Shown here in pieces: positions 41,315-50,988 of a stretch of DNA of 64,000 nt; within the stretch, counting starts at the first letter, position 1, and each line of letters starts with the position of its first letter. The notes under the pieces were generated by a model. That model saw only the letters and a program-made list of their open reading frames with translations. It had not been told where the DNA came from and made no database searches. Made by a program: the position numbers and the translations under genes. The stretch comes from Bacteroidales bacterium. Its GTDB lineage: Bacteria; Bacteroidota; Bacteroidia; Bacteroidales; PUMT01. Location: positions 1-64,000 of the forward strand of contig SLOE01000084.1 in the NCBI GenBank assembly GCA_007132715.1. The letters are read 5' to 3'.

Positions 41315-41920
41315 ATGCGCATTATAAAATTTGCTGCGCTCGCAGCACTGGTTATAATACTTGCTTTGTGGCTAACAGACAGGAACAACGGAATTACAGG
41401 CACTTCACCTGAAAATGCCGTGAGTGTTCAGCCTACCGGCAACACGGGAAACAGGATAGGCGACACCGCCCCCGACATAGAGCTGCTAACTCCAAACGGA
41501 GAAACTGTTGCACTTTCCTCACTGAGGGGCAACGTGGTGATGCTCGATTTCTGGGCATCGTGGTGCGGACCCTGCCGCAGGAGTAATCCTGCAAAGGTCG
41601 AGGCCTGGCACCAATTCAGGGACAAGGAGTTCGTCAACGGCAGCGGCTTCAGGCTGTTCTCCGTTTCGCTCGACACCAACAGGGAGGCCTGGATCAAAGG
41701 TATTGAAAATGATGATCTCGGGTGGAAGCACCATGTCAGCGATCTTCAGGGATGGAGCTCCGAAACTGCTGCACTGTACCAGGTAAGGGGCATACCGGCA
41801 AGCTGGCTGATAGACGGCAATGGAATGATAGTTGCCAGGAACCTGAGAGGCGACGATATTGCAGAGACACTGACCGGACTGCTTGCCGAGCAGGATGCCG
41901 GAACCCTTTACAATTTATAA
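41315..41920 (+). CDS. TlpA/ResA-like thioredoxin-fold protein
   Basis: A 201-residue membrane-anchored or periplasmic thioredoxin-like protein. A single N-terminal hydrophobic segment (residues 4-21, FAALAALVIILALWL) acts as signal anchor. From about residue 48 the redoxin fold follows: APDIELLTPNGETVALSSLRGN, then the active-site WASWCGPCRR (CxxC) and the cis-Pro segment GIPASWLIDGNGMI. Such proteins reduce disulphides in the envelope, for example in cytochrome c maturation or in oxidative protein repair; the partner is unknown. There is no DsbD-like gene in the window. Confidence 0.88.
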   Translation: MRIIKFAALAALVIILALWLTDRNNGITGTSPENAVSVQPTGNTGNRIGDTAPDIELLTPNGETVALSSLRGNVVMLDFWASWCGPCRRSNPAKVEAWHQFRDKEFVNGSGFRLFSVSLDTNREAWIKGIENDDLGWKHHVSDLQGWSSETAALYQVRGIPASWLIDGNGMIVARNLRGDDIAETLTGLLAEQDAGTLYNL

Positions 41921-42067
41921 ATGATGTGCTGACCGGCGCCGGTAAACATTGACCGGGACCCGTCACAGGATCTCTACGCCCTATGCCAAAATGTCGGTTG
42001 CGGAGATATGGCCCGGTATTTGCTTGGCAGTAGGTTCCTTTATAACAATAAAAAACGTGTAAGAAAT

Positions 42068-42652
42068 ATGGTAAAGAAAAAGACCTCCGGGAAGAAGCAG
42101 AAGGAAGGTGTTAAGACCGGTAAGGGGAAAGCTGCCAACAAGGAGAACGATTTTGTGAGACCCGGTGATAACGGCAATACCGGCGAAGCGGTTACTGAAG
42201 ATACTGCTGCGGCCGGACTTGAAGAGAAGCTCAGGGAGACTGAGAACAAGTACCTGAGGCTGGCAGCGGAATTTGATAATTACCGGAAACGGACACTTAA
42301 GGAAAAGGCTGATCTTGTGCGTCTTGCAGGAGAGGAGATCTTAACGGAACTGCTACCCGTGATGGACGACTTTGACCGTGCATTGCAGAACCTTGACGGT
42401 ACGAATGAGATCGAAGCCATAAGGAAGGGTGTGGAAATTATTCATACCAAGCTGACGGACTATCTCAGAAGAAAAGGAGTGAAAGAGATCGAGGCCATGG
42501 GAGATGAGTTCAGCACCGATATGCATGAGGCGGTGACAAAAATCCCGGTTGACGAAAAAAACAAAAAGGGCAAAATTGTTGATGTGATAGAGAAAGGGTA
42601 TATGCTTCATGATAAGGTGATCAGGTACGCCAAAGTTGTTGTGGGCGAATAG
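42068..42652 (+). CDS. grpE: Nucleotide exchange factor GrpE
   Basis: Releases ADP from DnaK. Start chosen at ATG 42068 (MVKKKTSGKKQKEG), which gives 194 residues; the track start at 42008 adds 20 residues not typical of the family. A Lys-rich disordered N-terminus is followed by the long helix (LEEKLRETENKYLRLAAEFDNYRKRT) and the beta-wing domain (FSTDMHEAVTKIPVDEKNKKGKIVDVIEKGYMLHDKVIRYAKVVVG). It is 36 bases upstream of dnaJ; dnaK is not in the window. Confidence 0.96.
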   Translation: MVKKKTSGKKQKEGVKTGKGKAANKENDFVRPGDNGNTGEAVTEDTAAAGLEEKLRETENKYLRLAAEFDNYRKRTLKEKADLVRLAGEEILTELLPVMDDFDRALQNLDGTNEIEAIRKGVEIIHTKLTDYLRRKGVKEIEAMGDEFSTDMHEAVTKIPVDEKNKKGKIVDVIEKGYMLHDKVIRYAKVVVGE

Positions 42653-42688
42653 CCTTTTATAATCAAGGTCTTAAATTCAGGCAGATCA

Positions 42689-43834
42689 ATGGCAAAAAGA
42701 GATTATTACGAAATACTCGATGTTAAACGTAATGCCACCCAGGCAGAAATAAAGTCGGCATACCGGAAAAAGGCGCTGCAGTATCACCCCGACAAAAACC
42801 CTGGCGACCCCACCGCCGAGGAAAAGTTCAAGGAGGCTGCCGAGGCTTACGAGGTTCTTGGCAACGAACAGAAGAGGGCAAGGTACGATCAGTACGGACA
42901 TGCCGGAGTTCAGGGAGACGCAGGCGGCTTTGGCGGGGGCGGCATGACCGTGGAGGATATATTCAGCCATTTCGGCGATATCTTTGGCGGCAGTTTCGGT
43001 GGTTTCAGCGGATTTAGCAGTGGCAGGAGAACCCGCAGGGTCAATAAGGGCTCAAACCTGAGGGTTAAAGTAAAACTCAGCCTGAAAGATATTGCCGCCG
43101 GTGTGGAGAAGAAGATAAAGGTAACCAAATATGTGGCATGCAAAGTATGTGACGGCACCGGGGCTCAGAACGGAACCGCTTTCAGTGAATGCCCGACATG
43201 TCATGGTGCCGGACAGGTTACCAGGATTTCCAATACATTTCTCGGACAGATGCAGTCCACCACAACCTGTCCCTCCTGCGGCGGCGAAGGCAAGAGTATC
43301 ACAAGCAAGTGTGCGTCATGTTACGGAGAGGGTATCATAAAAGAAACTGAAGTGGTAAAACTCAATATTCCTGCCGGTGTTGCAGAAGGCATGCAGATGT
43401 CGGTCAGCGGCAAGGGTAACGCGGCCCGGAGGGGGGGCGTCAACGGCGACCTCCTGGTGGTCATTGAGGAGGACAAGCATCCTGAGCTTATAAGAGACGG
43501 TAACGACCTTATATATTATCTTTACCTGAGCTTCCCTGAAGCGGCCCTGGGAGTACCTGTCGAGATACCCACTGTAGACGGTAAAGTGAAGATAAAAATT
43601 GAACCGGGGACTCAACCGGGCAAGATACTGAGGCTGCGGGGTAAGGGACTGCCTGATATTAACGGCTACGGCAAGGGTGACCTGCTTGTCAACATAAACG
43701 TATGGGTGCCCAAAAATCTGTCAGGTGAAGAGCAGCAGGCAATCGGGAAATTGAGAGACTCAAGCAATTTTACACCTGATCCCAGCAGGGAAGATAAAAA
43801 CTTTTTCGAGAGGATGAAGAGTTATTTTGAATAA
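42689..43834 (+). CDS. dnaJ: Chaperone protein DnaJ
   Basis: J-domain co-chaperone that loads substrates on DnaK. The 381 residues show the J domain with HPDKN (about 33-37), a Gly/Phe-rich stretch, four zinc motifs CxxCxGxG ([32 protein letters not shown]) and the C-terminal substrate-binding and dimer domains. Class I (DnaJ, not CbpA). Operonic with grpE. Confidence 0.98.
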   Translation: MAKRDYYEILDVKRNATQAEIKSAYRKKALQYHPDKNPGDPTAEEKFKEAAEAYEVLGNEQKRARYDQYGHAGVQGDAGGFGGGGMTVEDIFSHFGDIFGGSFGGFSGFSSGRRTRRVNKGSNLRVKVKLSLKDIAAGVEKKIKVTKYVACKVCDGTGAQNGTAFSECPTCHGAGQVTRISNTFLGQMQSTTTCPSCGGEGKSITSKCASCYGEGIIKETEVVKLNIPAGVAEGMQMSVSGKGNAARRGGVNGDLLVVIEEDKHPELIRDGNDLIYYLYLSFPEAALGVPVEIPTVDGKVKIKIEPGTQPGKILRLRGKGLPDINGYGKGDLLVNINVWVPKNLSGEEQQAIGKLRDSSNFTPDPSREDKNFFERMKSYFE

Positions 43835-43932
43835 GGATACTATATTTATAGTCCGGTTGAATTTTGCATTCATCTTCATCCGGCGCAGGACTCAGTACTG
43901 TAGCCTTTTTAACGTTTTAGCCAGGTAAAATC

Positions 43933-44862
43933 ATGGAATTATTCTCTGCCAGGGAGGTATCGAAAAGCTTCGTAAATCACCGTGCTCTCGATAATGTAAG
44001 CATGTCGGTACCTGAAAAGAGTATTTACGGTCTGCTGGGGCCCAATGGTGCCGGTAAAACAACCCTTATACGAATAATCAACCAGATCACTGCGCCCGAT
44101 ACGGGAGAGATCAGGCTGAACGGGCGCAACCTTAAGCCTGACGATATTTACCGCATCGGATACATGCCTGAGGAGAGGGGACTTTACAAAAAGATGAAGG
44201 TCGGAGAGCAGGCACTGTATTTCGCCAGGCTCAAGGGACTGGATAAAAAAACCGCCATGAAACGGCTCAGGCACTGGTTTGAAAAGTTTGAAATCCAGAG
44301 CTGGTGGAATAAAAAAGTTGAGGAACTTTCCAAGGGTATGCAGCAGAAAGTACAGTTCATCATCACCATCCTCCATGAACCGGAGCTGCTTATATTTGAT
44401 GAGCCATTCAGCGGTTTTGACCCAATAAATACCAACCTGCTCAAGAATGAAATAACCGGGATAAGGGACCGGGGCGCCACGATAATTTTCTCAACACATA
44501 ACATGGGCTCTGTTGAGGAGCTGTGCGACCACATCACCCTTATCAACAATTCAAAGTCAGTCATCGAAGGACCCGTTAACGGTATCAGGGATCAGTTCAA
44601 ACTTGATATCTACAGGATAGGATTTGAAGGTGATGCTCAAAAGCTTTACGATGTTCTCAGTCCCGCCTACGAGGTGCTGGAACTTACCGGGGGCCGGGCC
44701 GGGCACCACGCAAGGATCAAGGTACACAGCAAAAGCACTGAGAATGTGCTTCTGAAACTGTTAATGCCCCATTTTCACATTACCTCATTCACTGAGGAGA
44801 TCCCATCGATGAACGATATTTTCATAGATCTGGTCCAGCAGAAAACCAAGGTAAACAACTAA
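43933..44862 (+). CDS. ABC exporter ATP-binding protein (NatA-like)
   Basis: A 309-residue ATPase. Walker A GPNGAGKTTLI (about 36-46), the Q-loop region, signature LSKGMQQKVQ, Walker B LLIFDEPFSGFDP and the H-loop STHNMGSVEEL are all intact. The C-terminal about 75 residues form an extra domain, common in the ABC-2 group. With the next gene (11-base gap) it makes a two-component ABC-2 exporter; NatA/NatB export Na+ in Bacillus, but the substrate here cannot be told. Confidence 0.93.
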   Translation: MELFSAREVSKSFVNHRALDNVSMSVPEKSIYGLLGPNGAGKTTLIRIINQITAPDTGEIRLNGRNLKPDDIYRIGYMPEERGLYKKMKVGEQALYFARLKGLDKKTAMKRLRHWFEKFEIQSWWNKKVEELSKGMQQKVQFIITILHEPELLIFDEPFSGFDPINTNLLKNEITGIRDRGATIIFSTHNMGSVEELCDHITLINNSKSVIEGPVNGIRDQFKLDIYRIGFEGDAQKLYDVLSPAYEVLELTGGRAGHHARIKVHSKSTENVLLKLLMPHFHITSFTEEIPSMNDIFIDLVQQKTKVNN

Positions 44863-44873
44863 ACCCTCCTGAG

Positions 44874-46223
44874 ATGACAGCCAAAACTTCAATTGTGATT
44901 GCAAGGGAGTACCTGACCAGGGTCAGAAAAAAGTCATTCATTATCATGACCATAATCGGGCCCATCCTGTTTGCCGCGGTAATAATAGGTCCGGCCTGGT
45001 TTGCAACTCTGGAGGACAGGGAGGTCAGGGTTGTTGCAGTTATCGACAGCTCAAAGCTCTTTATCGGTCATCTGCCGGAAACCGATTACCTCAGATTCGA
45101 ATACCTTGAAAACACAACCGTCGAAGAACTGCGTGAAAATTTCGACGACACAGATTATTATGCTGTTCTGTATATAGCACATATAATTGCCTCCACCCCT
45201 TCGGCTGTACAGCTTATGTCCGACCGCCAGCCAGGCATGAATATAAGAATGCATATCGCAAATGCACTGGAAAAAGAGCTTGAAAGGCAAAAGCTTGCAG
45301 CATATGATATTGAAGATATCGACAGGATACTGGAGTCGGTCAGGACCCGGGTCAGTATCCGAACCATCATCTGGCAGGACGACGGTGGTGAGAAAGAGAG
45401 TTTTTCAGAACTGGCCATGATAGTCGGGTATGTCGGCGGTTTCCTTATCTACTTTTTTATCTTCCTTTTTGGCGCCCAGGTAATGAGGGGTGTCATTGAG
45501 GAGAAATCCAGCCGGGTGGTTGAGATCATTGTGTCTTCGATAAGGCCTTTTCAGCTTATGCTGGGTAAGATCGTGGGAATCGGTCTTGTGGGGCTGACCC
45601 AGTTCCTGCTTTGGGTAGTTCTCAGCTTTGTGCTGGTAGTAGTGTCACAGCAGCTTTTCTTTCCCGACATTGGCACCCCTTCATCAGAAACCGTGGTGGC
45701 TGAGGAACTTTTTACTTCAGGCACTCTGCAGCAATCACATCCGGTTGCAGATGATTCTCATGACAGGTTCGGCGAAATGTTCGCATCAATTTCGTCGATC
45801 AACTTTGGTGTCATGCTGCTTTCATTCCTGTTCTACTTCCTGGGAGGTTACCTTCTGTATGCTTCGCTCTTTGCTGCAATAGGATCGGCGGTTGACAACG
45901 AAACCGACACCCAGCAGTTCATGCTGCCGATAACAATTCCCCTGATCATCTCCATCATTGTGATGATGAATGCCATAATGAACCCGTACGGGCCGATCGC
46001 ATTCTGGTTCTCTTTAATCCCCTTCACATCGCCAATAATAATGATGGCAAGGATACCCTTTGGCGTGCCGTTTTGGGAGGTGGCTCTGTCGGCCGGCCTC
46101 CTTGTTGCCACTTTTATTTTTACCACCTGGCTGGCAGGGAAGATATACCGCACCGGCATCCTTATGTACGGCAAAAAAGTCAATTACAGGGAGCTGTGGA
46201 AATGGATCAGGTACACCGGCTGA
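44874..46223 (+). CDS. ABC-2 type exporter permease (NatB-like)
   Basis: A 449-residue inner-membrane protein. One N-terminal helix (SFIIMTIIGPILFAAVIIGPAW, about 22-43), a periplasmic domain of about 160 residues, then about five helices (about 185-445), including the loop EEKSSRVVEIIVSSIRPFQLMLGKI characteristic of ABC-2 permeases. It pairs with the preceding ATPase. Confidence 0.9.
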   Translation: MTAKTSIVIAREYLTRVRKKSFIIMTIIGPILFAAVIIGPAWFATLEDREVRVVAVIDSSKLFIGHLPETDYLRFEYLENTTVEELRENFDDTDYYAVLYIAHIIASTPSAVQLMSDRQPGMNIRMHIANALEKELERQKLAAYDIEDIDRILESVRTRVSIRTIIWQDDGGEKESFSELAMIVGYVGGFLIYFFIFLFGAQVMRGVIEEKSSRVVEIIVSSIRPFQLMLGKIVGIGLVGLTQFLLWVVLSFVLVVVSQQLFFPDIGTPSSETVVAEELFTSGTLQQSHPVADDSHDRFGEMFASISSINFGVMLLSFLFYFLGGYLLYASLFAAIGSAVDNETDTQQFMLPITIPLIISIIVMMNAIMNPYGPIAFWFSLIPFTSPIIMMARIPFGVPFWEVALSAGLLVATFIFTTWLAGKIYRTGILMYGKKVNYRELWKWIRYTG

Positions 46224-46241
46224 TCACTTTAACTATTATAA

Positions 46242-47180
46242 ATGATTTACGCAATACTCGACCTTGGCACAAATACTTTCAATCTGCTGATCATACAGAC
46301 AGGAGGGAACAAAACCAGGAAGATCCTGCTCAGCCGTAAGGAGCCTGTCAAACTTGGTGAAACCGGAATAACAAAAGGCATAATCAGCAAAAAGGCTTTT
46401 GACAGGGGCCTGAATGCCATAGAGAGGCATATGAAGCATATTCAGGACTATCAGGCTGATCACATCTATGCATATGCAACGTCGGCAATCCGCTCGGCCG
46501 GTAACGGACTTGAGTTTGTGCGTTTAGTGTACGAAAGGTTCAATATAGGGATACAGGTGATATCGGGCGACAAAGAGGCCGAACTTATCTACCGGGGTGT
46601 CCGGCAGGCCGTTAATATGGGCGATACTAAACACCTTGTACTCGATATTGGCGGCGGGAGCAATGAACTGATCATAGCAGACAGCAAGAATATCTACTGG
46701 AAACAAAGCTTCCCCTTGGGAATGGCAAGGCTGCTGGAACAGTTCAGACCATCCGACCCGGTAACGGAGGAAGAGATAAGAATATTTGAGAACCACTTCG
46801 AAAATTCACTGGAAAATTTTCTTGAAGCCGCCCGGGAACACAAACCTGAAATACTCATAGGCTCATCAGGAAGTTTCGACACCTTCAGAGCGCTCCTGGT
46901 ACCAGACGCTCAGACCCCGCCCGGAACCGACTCTCCTGCTTTCATCATCGATCCGGAAGATTTCCAGAAGCTGCACAGGCGTCTGCTGGAATCCAATTCC
47001 GCCGAAAGGCTGGAGATGGAAGGAATGGACCCCATGAGAGTTGAAATGATTGTTATTGCCGCCATTTTTGTTAATTTTATCGTCAGCCGCCTGGGTATAC
47101 GGACAATGATCCAGTCAGATTACTCCCTCAAGGAAGGGGCAGTATCGGAAATCATCGAAAGAAAGATACTGTCTGCATAG
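46242..47180 (+). CDS. Ppx/GppA family phosphatase (exopolyphosphatase-like)
   Basis: A 312-residue member of the ASKHA actin-like fold, cleaving polyphosphate or pppGpp. The N-terminal phosphate-1 motif DLGTNTFNLLI, the phosphate-2 region DIGGGSNELI and the signature ATSAIRSAGNG are visible. It lacks the C-terminal HD-like domain of E. coli Ppx/GppA (about 510 residues), as in the short Bacteroidota and actinobacterial forms. The neighbouring response regulator gene starts 41 bases downstream. Which of the two substrates it uses is unresolved. Confidence 0.9.
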   Translation: MIYAILDLGTNTFNLLIIQTGGNKTRKILLSRKEPVKLGETGITKGIISKKAFDRGLNAIERHMKHIQDYQADHIYAYATSAIRSAGNGLEFVRLVYERFNIGIQVISGDKEAELIYRGVRQAVNMGDTKHLVLDIGGGSNELIIADSKNIYWKQSFPLGMARLLEQFRPSDPVTEEEIRIFENHFENSLENFLEAAREHKPEILIGSSGSFDTFRALLVPDAQTPPGTDSPAFIIDPEDFQKLHRRLLESNSAERLEMEGMDPMRVEMIVIAAIFVNFIVSRLGIRTMIQSDYSLKEGAVSEIIERKILSA

Positions 47181-47221
47181 AAGCTATCCGGCACCCCGGC
47201 CAATTACAATACCGGTATACT

Positions 47222-48388
47222 ATGGCAAACATCCTTGTTATTGATGACGAAAAAAGCATCAGGAACTCCCTGAAGGAGGTGCTGGAATACGAAAAGCACA
47301 ATATTGACCTTTCGGCCGACGGTGAGGAGGGGCTGGAACTTTTCAGAAAGAACAAATATGATGTTGTACTTCTCGACATCAAAATGCCGGGTATTGACGG
47401 AATTGAAGTGCTGGACAAGATCATGGAAGAGGCCTCCGATATCCCGGTAATAATGATTTCCGGCCACGGCAATATCGATACTGCGGTAGAAGCTATCAAG
47501 AAGGGCGCCTATGATTTTATTGAAAAACCGCTTGACCTTAACAGGCTGCTGATAACCATAAGGAATGCGCTTGACAAATCAGATCTGATTACAGAGACCC
47601 GGGCACTTAAAAGAAAAGTGAGCAAGACCTGCGATATGGTGGGAGAATCCCCACCTATGCGTAAGGTAAAAGAGATGATCGACCGGGTTGCCCCCACCGA
47701 CGCCAGGGTCTTGATAACCGGCAGAAACGGAACTGGCAAAGAGTTGGTAGCCAGGTGGCTGCACGAAAAGAGCCATCGGGCATCGCAACCCTTTGTTGAG
47801 GTCAACTGTGCAGCAATCCCCTCCGAACTGATCGAGAGCGAGCTGTTCGGGCATGAAAAAGGCGCCTTCACCTCCGCCCACAAGGAGAGAAAGGGCAAGT
47901 TCGAACAGGCCAACAAGGGCACCATCTTCCTCGACGAGATAGGCGACATGAGCCTTGCGGCACAGGCAAAGGTACTCAGGGTACTCCAGGAAAACCGCCT
48001 CTCTCCTGTAGGCAGTGACAAGGATATAAAGGTCGATGTCAGGGTGATAGCAGCCACTAACAAGAACATGAAAGAGGAGATAGCGGCAAACCGTTTCAGG
48101 GAGGACCTCTACCACAGGCTGAGCGTAATTTTGATAAACGTACCCACACTGAACGAGCGTACCGAAGACATACCGTTGCTGGCTGAGCATTTCAACGAAC
48201 AGATTTGCAGCGAATACGGCATGCAGACAAAGGTGATAACCGAAGAGGCCGTTGCCGAGTTGCAGAAGATAACATGGACCGGCAACATAAGAGAATTCAG
48301 GAATGTGCTTGAGAGACTTATTATATTGTGCGACAAAGCGATAACAGCAGAAGATGTAGCAGCTTACTCCCAGCCCATCTCCAGGTAG
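47222..48388 (+). CDS. NtrC-family response regulator, receiver plus AAA+ only, GAFTSA variant
   Basis: A 388-residue protein. A receiver domain (1-115) has acidic DDE, phospho-acceptor Asp in VVLLDIKMPG and the KPL lysine. The sigma-54-type AAA+ domain (about 140-375) has Walker A GRNGTGKE, Walker B FLDEIGDM, RVIAATN and the arginine-finger region FREDLYHRL. Two features are unusual. The L1 loop reads GAFTSA (214-219), not GAFTGA, the loop that contacts sigma-54. And the protein ends at AEDVAAYSQPISR with no Fis-type helix-turn-helix. It may act from solution, or on a different sigma factor; that is open. No sensor kinase gene lies beside it. Confidence 0.9.
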   Translation: MANILVIDDEKSIRNSLKEVLEYEKHNIDLSADGEEGLELFRKNKYDVVLLDIKMPGIDGIEVLDKIMEEASDIPVIMISGHGNIDTAVEAIKKGAYDFIEKPLDLNRLLITIRNALDKSDLITETRALKRKVSKTCDMVGESPPMRKVKEMIDRVAPTDARVLITGRNGTGKELVARWLHEKSHRASQPFVEVNCAAIPSELIESELFGHEKGAFTSAHKERKGKFEQANKGTIFLDEIGDMSLAAQAKVLRVLQENRLSPVGSDKDIKVDVRVIAATNKNMKEEIAANRFREDLYHRLSVILINVPTLNERTEDIPLLAEHFNEQICSEYGMQTKVITEEAVAELQKITWTGNIREFRNVLERLIILCDKAITAEDVAAYSQPISR

Positions 48389-48428
48389 GCCGGCAGGCGG
48401 CGATCCGGTTACCGGAAAAACAGACTAT

Positions 48429-49871
48429 ATGAGAACCGAAAAGGATTTTCTCGGCGAAAAAGAGCTGCCCCAGGATGCCCTTTACGGCATTCACTCTGCA
48501 AGGGCGGTTGAGAACTTCCCCTGCGAGATGCCATTCCATACCGAATGGTACCGTGCAATGGGACTTACCAAGCTTGCATGTTACCGTACATGCCGTTCCT
48601 TCATCAGGGCCGCCACCGGAAAATACGGCAGGATACCCGGAGCCGTCGCCGCAGTGAGCGAAGAAATTCTTGACAACCTTGAGGCATCCGCGACCGAAGT
48701 GGCGGCCGGCAAACATTCCGGCCATTTCATCGTACCTGCCATACAGGGAGGCGCTGGCACCAGCATAAACATGAATGTCAACGAGATCATCGCCAATGCC
48801 GCACTTGTCAGGATGGGCTCCCTTCCGGGGAATTACACGCTGATCGACCCCATCGAACACGCCAACATTTACCAGAGCACCAACGATGTGGTACCTACTG
48901 CACTCAGGGTTGCTGTAATGAAGCTGCTCCTGGAGCTCGAAGAGCGTATAAACGGACTGCGGGCATCGGTCGAAAAAGCCGAAACCCTTCACCGGGGAAG
49001 TATCCGTATTGCCTACACGCAGATGCAGGCAGCGGTACCGTCTTCATGGGGAATGCTGCTGGGGGCATATAATGAGGCTTTATCGAGGGACTGGTGGAGG
49101 GTGTCGAAATGCATCGAGAGGATAAAAACCGTTAACCTGGGAGGCAGTGCAGCAGGTACGGGGATTGCCGTGCCCAGGTACTTCATCATGGAAGTGGTGC
49201 CCGAACTGCAGAGGCTTACCGGACTGCCCGTTGCCCGGAGCGAGAACATGCCCGATGCCACATCAAACCACGACAGCCTTGTCGAGGTGCATGCCATCAT
49301 CAAGTCCTGCGCAGTCAATTTCGAAAAGATGGTCGCCGACCTTCGCCTTCTTGCATCCGACGTTGCAGGCAGCGGCGAGGTTACCCTGCCAGACCTGCAG
49401 GCCGGAAGCTCGGTAATGCCCGGTAAGGTTAACCCCGTCATTCCCGAATTTGTGATAAGCGCCTCCCGCAAGGTATATGCCAATGACCAGCTAATCACCT
49501 CGCTTGCCGCTTCCGGATGCCTTGACCTTAACGCATATATACCCCTGATTGGGCATGCTCTGATCGAAAGTCTTAAACTGCTTATCGCAGCAGCAGAATC
49601 AATGACCGGCAAGCTTTTTGGAAAGCTGGCCATAGACGGGCGGGTGTCCGAAGCCAGGCTTCTCGCCAGCCCATCGGTAACCACCGCCCTTGTGCCTTTC
49701 ATAGGCTATAACAGCGCCGGACGGCTTGCGGCACTCATGAAGGAGAAGGGTATTGACATTTACGCGGCAAACGACGAACTTCAGCTGATCGACCGGGAAC
49801 GGCTGGCAGGGATACTGAAACCTTCAAATCTCCTCAAAACAGGATTCTCGCTCGACGACCTGACCGGCTGA
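48429..49871 (+). CDS. aspA: Aspartate ammonia-lyase
   Basis: Reversibly deaminates aspartate to fumarate, feeding fumarate respiration in anaerobes. The 480 residues show the family N-terminus RTEKDFLGEKELPQDALYG, then HSARAVENF, the three conserved regions including NEIIANAAL and STNDVVPTALR, and the signature GSSVMPGKVNPV with the catalytic-loop Ser. Bacteroidota AspA and class II fumarase share this fold; the ALYGIHSARAVENFP opening favours AspA. The plus-strand gene is the last before the structured repeats. Confidence 0.93.
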   Translation: MRTEKDFLGEKELPQDALYGIHSARAVENFPCEMPFHTEWYRAMGLTKLACYRTCRSFIRAATGKYGRIPGAVAAVSEEILDNLEASATEVAAGKHSGHFIVPAIQGGAGTSINMNVNEIIANAALVRMGSLPGNYTLIDPIEHANIYQSTNDVVPTALRVAVMKLLLELEERINGLRASVEKAETLHRGSIRIAYTQMQAAVPSSWGMLLGAYNEALSRDWWRVSKCIERIKTVNLGGSAAGTGIAVPRYFIMEVVPELQRLTGLPVARSENMPDATSNHDSLVEVHAIIKSCAVNFEKMVADLRLLASDVAGSGEVTLPDLQAGSSVMPGKVNPVIPEFVISASRKVYANDQLITSLAASGCLDLNAYIPLIGHALIESLKLLIAAAESMTGKLFGKLAIDGRVSEARLLASPSVTTALVPFIGYNSAGRLAALMKEKGIDIYAANDELQLIDRERLAGILKPSNLLKTGFSLDDLTG

Positions 49872-49893
49872 CCTTGCCGTGGCGTAAAGCCGG

Positions 49894-50023
49894 CTGTCAA
49901 CAGCAGCTTGCGGCAGCCCCGGCTGCTCCACTGCAAGGATGATCTTTCCGTAAAGCATACTGCCAACTGTCAACAGCAACTTGCGGCAGCCCCGGCTGCT
50001 CCACTGCAAGGATGATCTTTCCG
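49894..50023. repeat. Two-copy 57-bp direct repeat with nested hairpins
   Basis: Copy 1 (49894-49950) and copy 2 (49967-50023) are 57 bases long, 56 identical, at a 73-base period. Each carries CTTGC...GCAAG arms (49907-49937 and 49980-50010) around GCAGCC-CC-GGCTGC, so each can form a two-tier hairpin. They fill the gap between aspA and the flippase-like gene. No similar sequence was noticed elsewhere in the window. A REP-like or small mobile-element remnant is possible. Confidence 0.9.
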
Positions 50024-50073
50024 CAGCAGGGACCGAGGAAACATGTTTCAGTTTTTTTCTTTAGTTTTGGAAA

Positions 50074-50988
50074 ATGCAAAGGCTTTTCCGCATCCTTCTC
50101 TACCTTTCGCTGCTTTTCTTTGCCTGGTACCTGTACCGTGCCGAATATATCGTTTTCAAGGGCCTGTCCCCTGACCCGTTGCTGCTTACGCTTTCTTTGC
50201 TTCTGCTTTTTGCAGGCTTTGTGACAGGAGGAGTAAGCTGGGCAGCTGCCATGCGGCAGGAAGGCCACCAGGCAGGAATCGTAAAGGCGGTCATATCGCA
50301 CGGATTGTATATATTCTCAAAATATATCCCCGGGAAGTTCTGGGTCATACTGGGCCGCGCATCATACATCAGTTCAGGAAAACGACATATGAAGCAACTG
50401 TCGCTTGCATCACTGCAGGAGCAGTTACTGTTTGTCTGGTGGGGAATGATCCTGAGCCTGCCGCCAACATTCCTTATCCTGAAGAGACCATGGGTCGGGA
50501 TCATTATTTTCGGGGTACTGCTGCTTCTTTCATTCCTGTTGTTCTCGGGGTGGTTCCACAGGATCTTCAGGCGGGTTCTGGAGAGGGTGCTGAAAAAAGA
50601 GTTCAGTTTCAGGCCGATGAAAGGCTCCTTTTTTTTGAAGGTCAGCATCCCTGTCCTGGTTTTCTGGCTGCTGTGGTCAGCCGGATTCTGGCTGCTGCTG
50701 CTTTCAATACATGGAGATGGAGGTCCGTTAACTGTTGGCAGTGCAGGTCCGCTTGCAGCGCTGATCTGGCCCGCAGCCATGACCTACGGTTTTGTGATTG
50801 TTATCCTGCCGGCCGGTATTGGTGTCAGGGAAGGAATCCTTGTCTCATTCCTTGTCGCCGGTGGCATGGAACCCCAGAGTGCAGTCACATTCTCAGTCAT
50901 CTCACGCTTCTGGTTCGTTACAGGCGAAGTATTCCTTTTCCTTCTTGCTGCCTCAATGAAGGTACTTGCCACCGGCCAATCCGGTTAA
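50074..50988 (+). CDS. Lysylphosphatidylglycerol synthase TM/flippase-like membrane protein
   Basis: A 304-residue polytopic membrane protein with about seven hydrophobic segments and the family motif KYIPGKFWVILGRASY (about 88-103), plus ILPAGIGVREGILV near the C-terminus. These mark the UPF0104/LPG_synthase_TM (flippase-like) domain. It lacks the soluble synthase domain of MprF, so it is the stand-alone integral form, proposed to move lipid-linked molecules. The substrate is unknown. A TAGTTTTG at 50062-50069 would place a transcript start at or next to the ATG. Confidence 0.85.
   Translation: MQRLFRILLYLSLLFFAWYLYRAEYIVFKGLSPDPLLLTLSLLLLFAGFVTGGVSWAAAMRQEGHQAGIVKAVISHGLYIFSKYIPGKFWVILGRASYISSGKRHMKQLSLASLQEQLLFVWWGMILSLPPTFLILKRPWVGIIIFGVLLLLSFLLFSGWFHRIFRRVLERVLKKEFSFRPMKGSFFLKVSIPVLVFWLLWSAGFWLLLLSIHGDGGPLTVGSAGPLAALIWPAAMTYGFVIVILPAGIGVREGILVSFLVAGGMEPQSAVTFSVISRFWFVTGEVFLFLLAASMKVLATGQSG

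Noticed and set aside
48321-48992. Minus ORF of 223 residues over the start of aspA
   Set aside because: Overlaps two well-supported genes on the other strand and has no domain.
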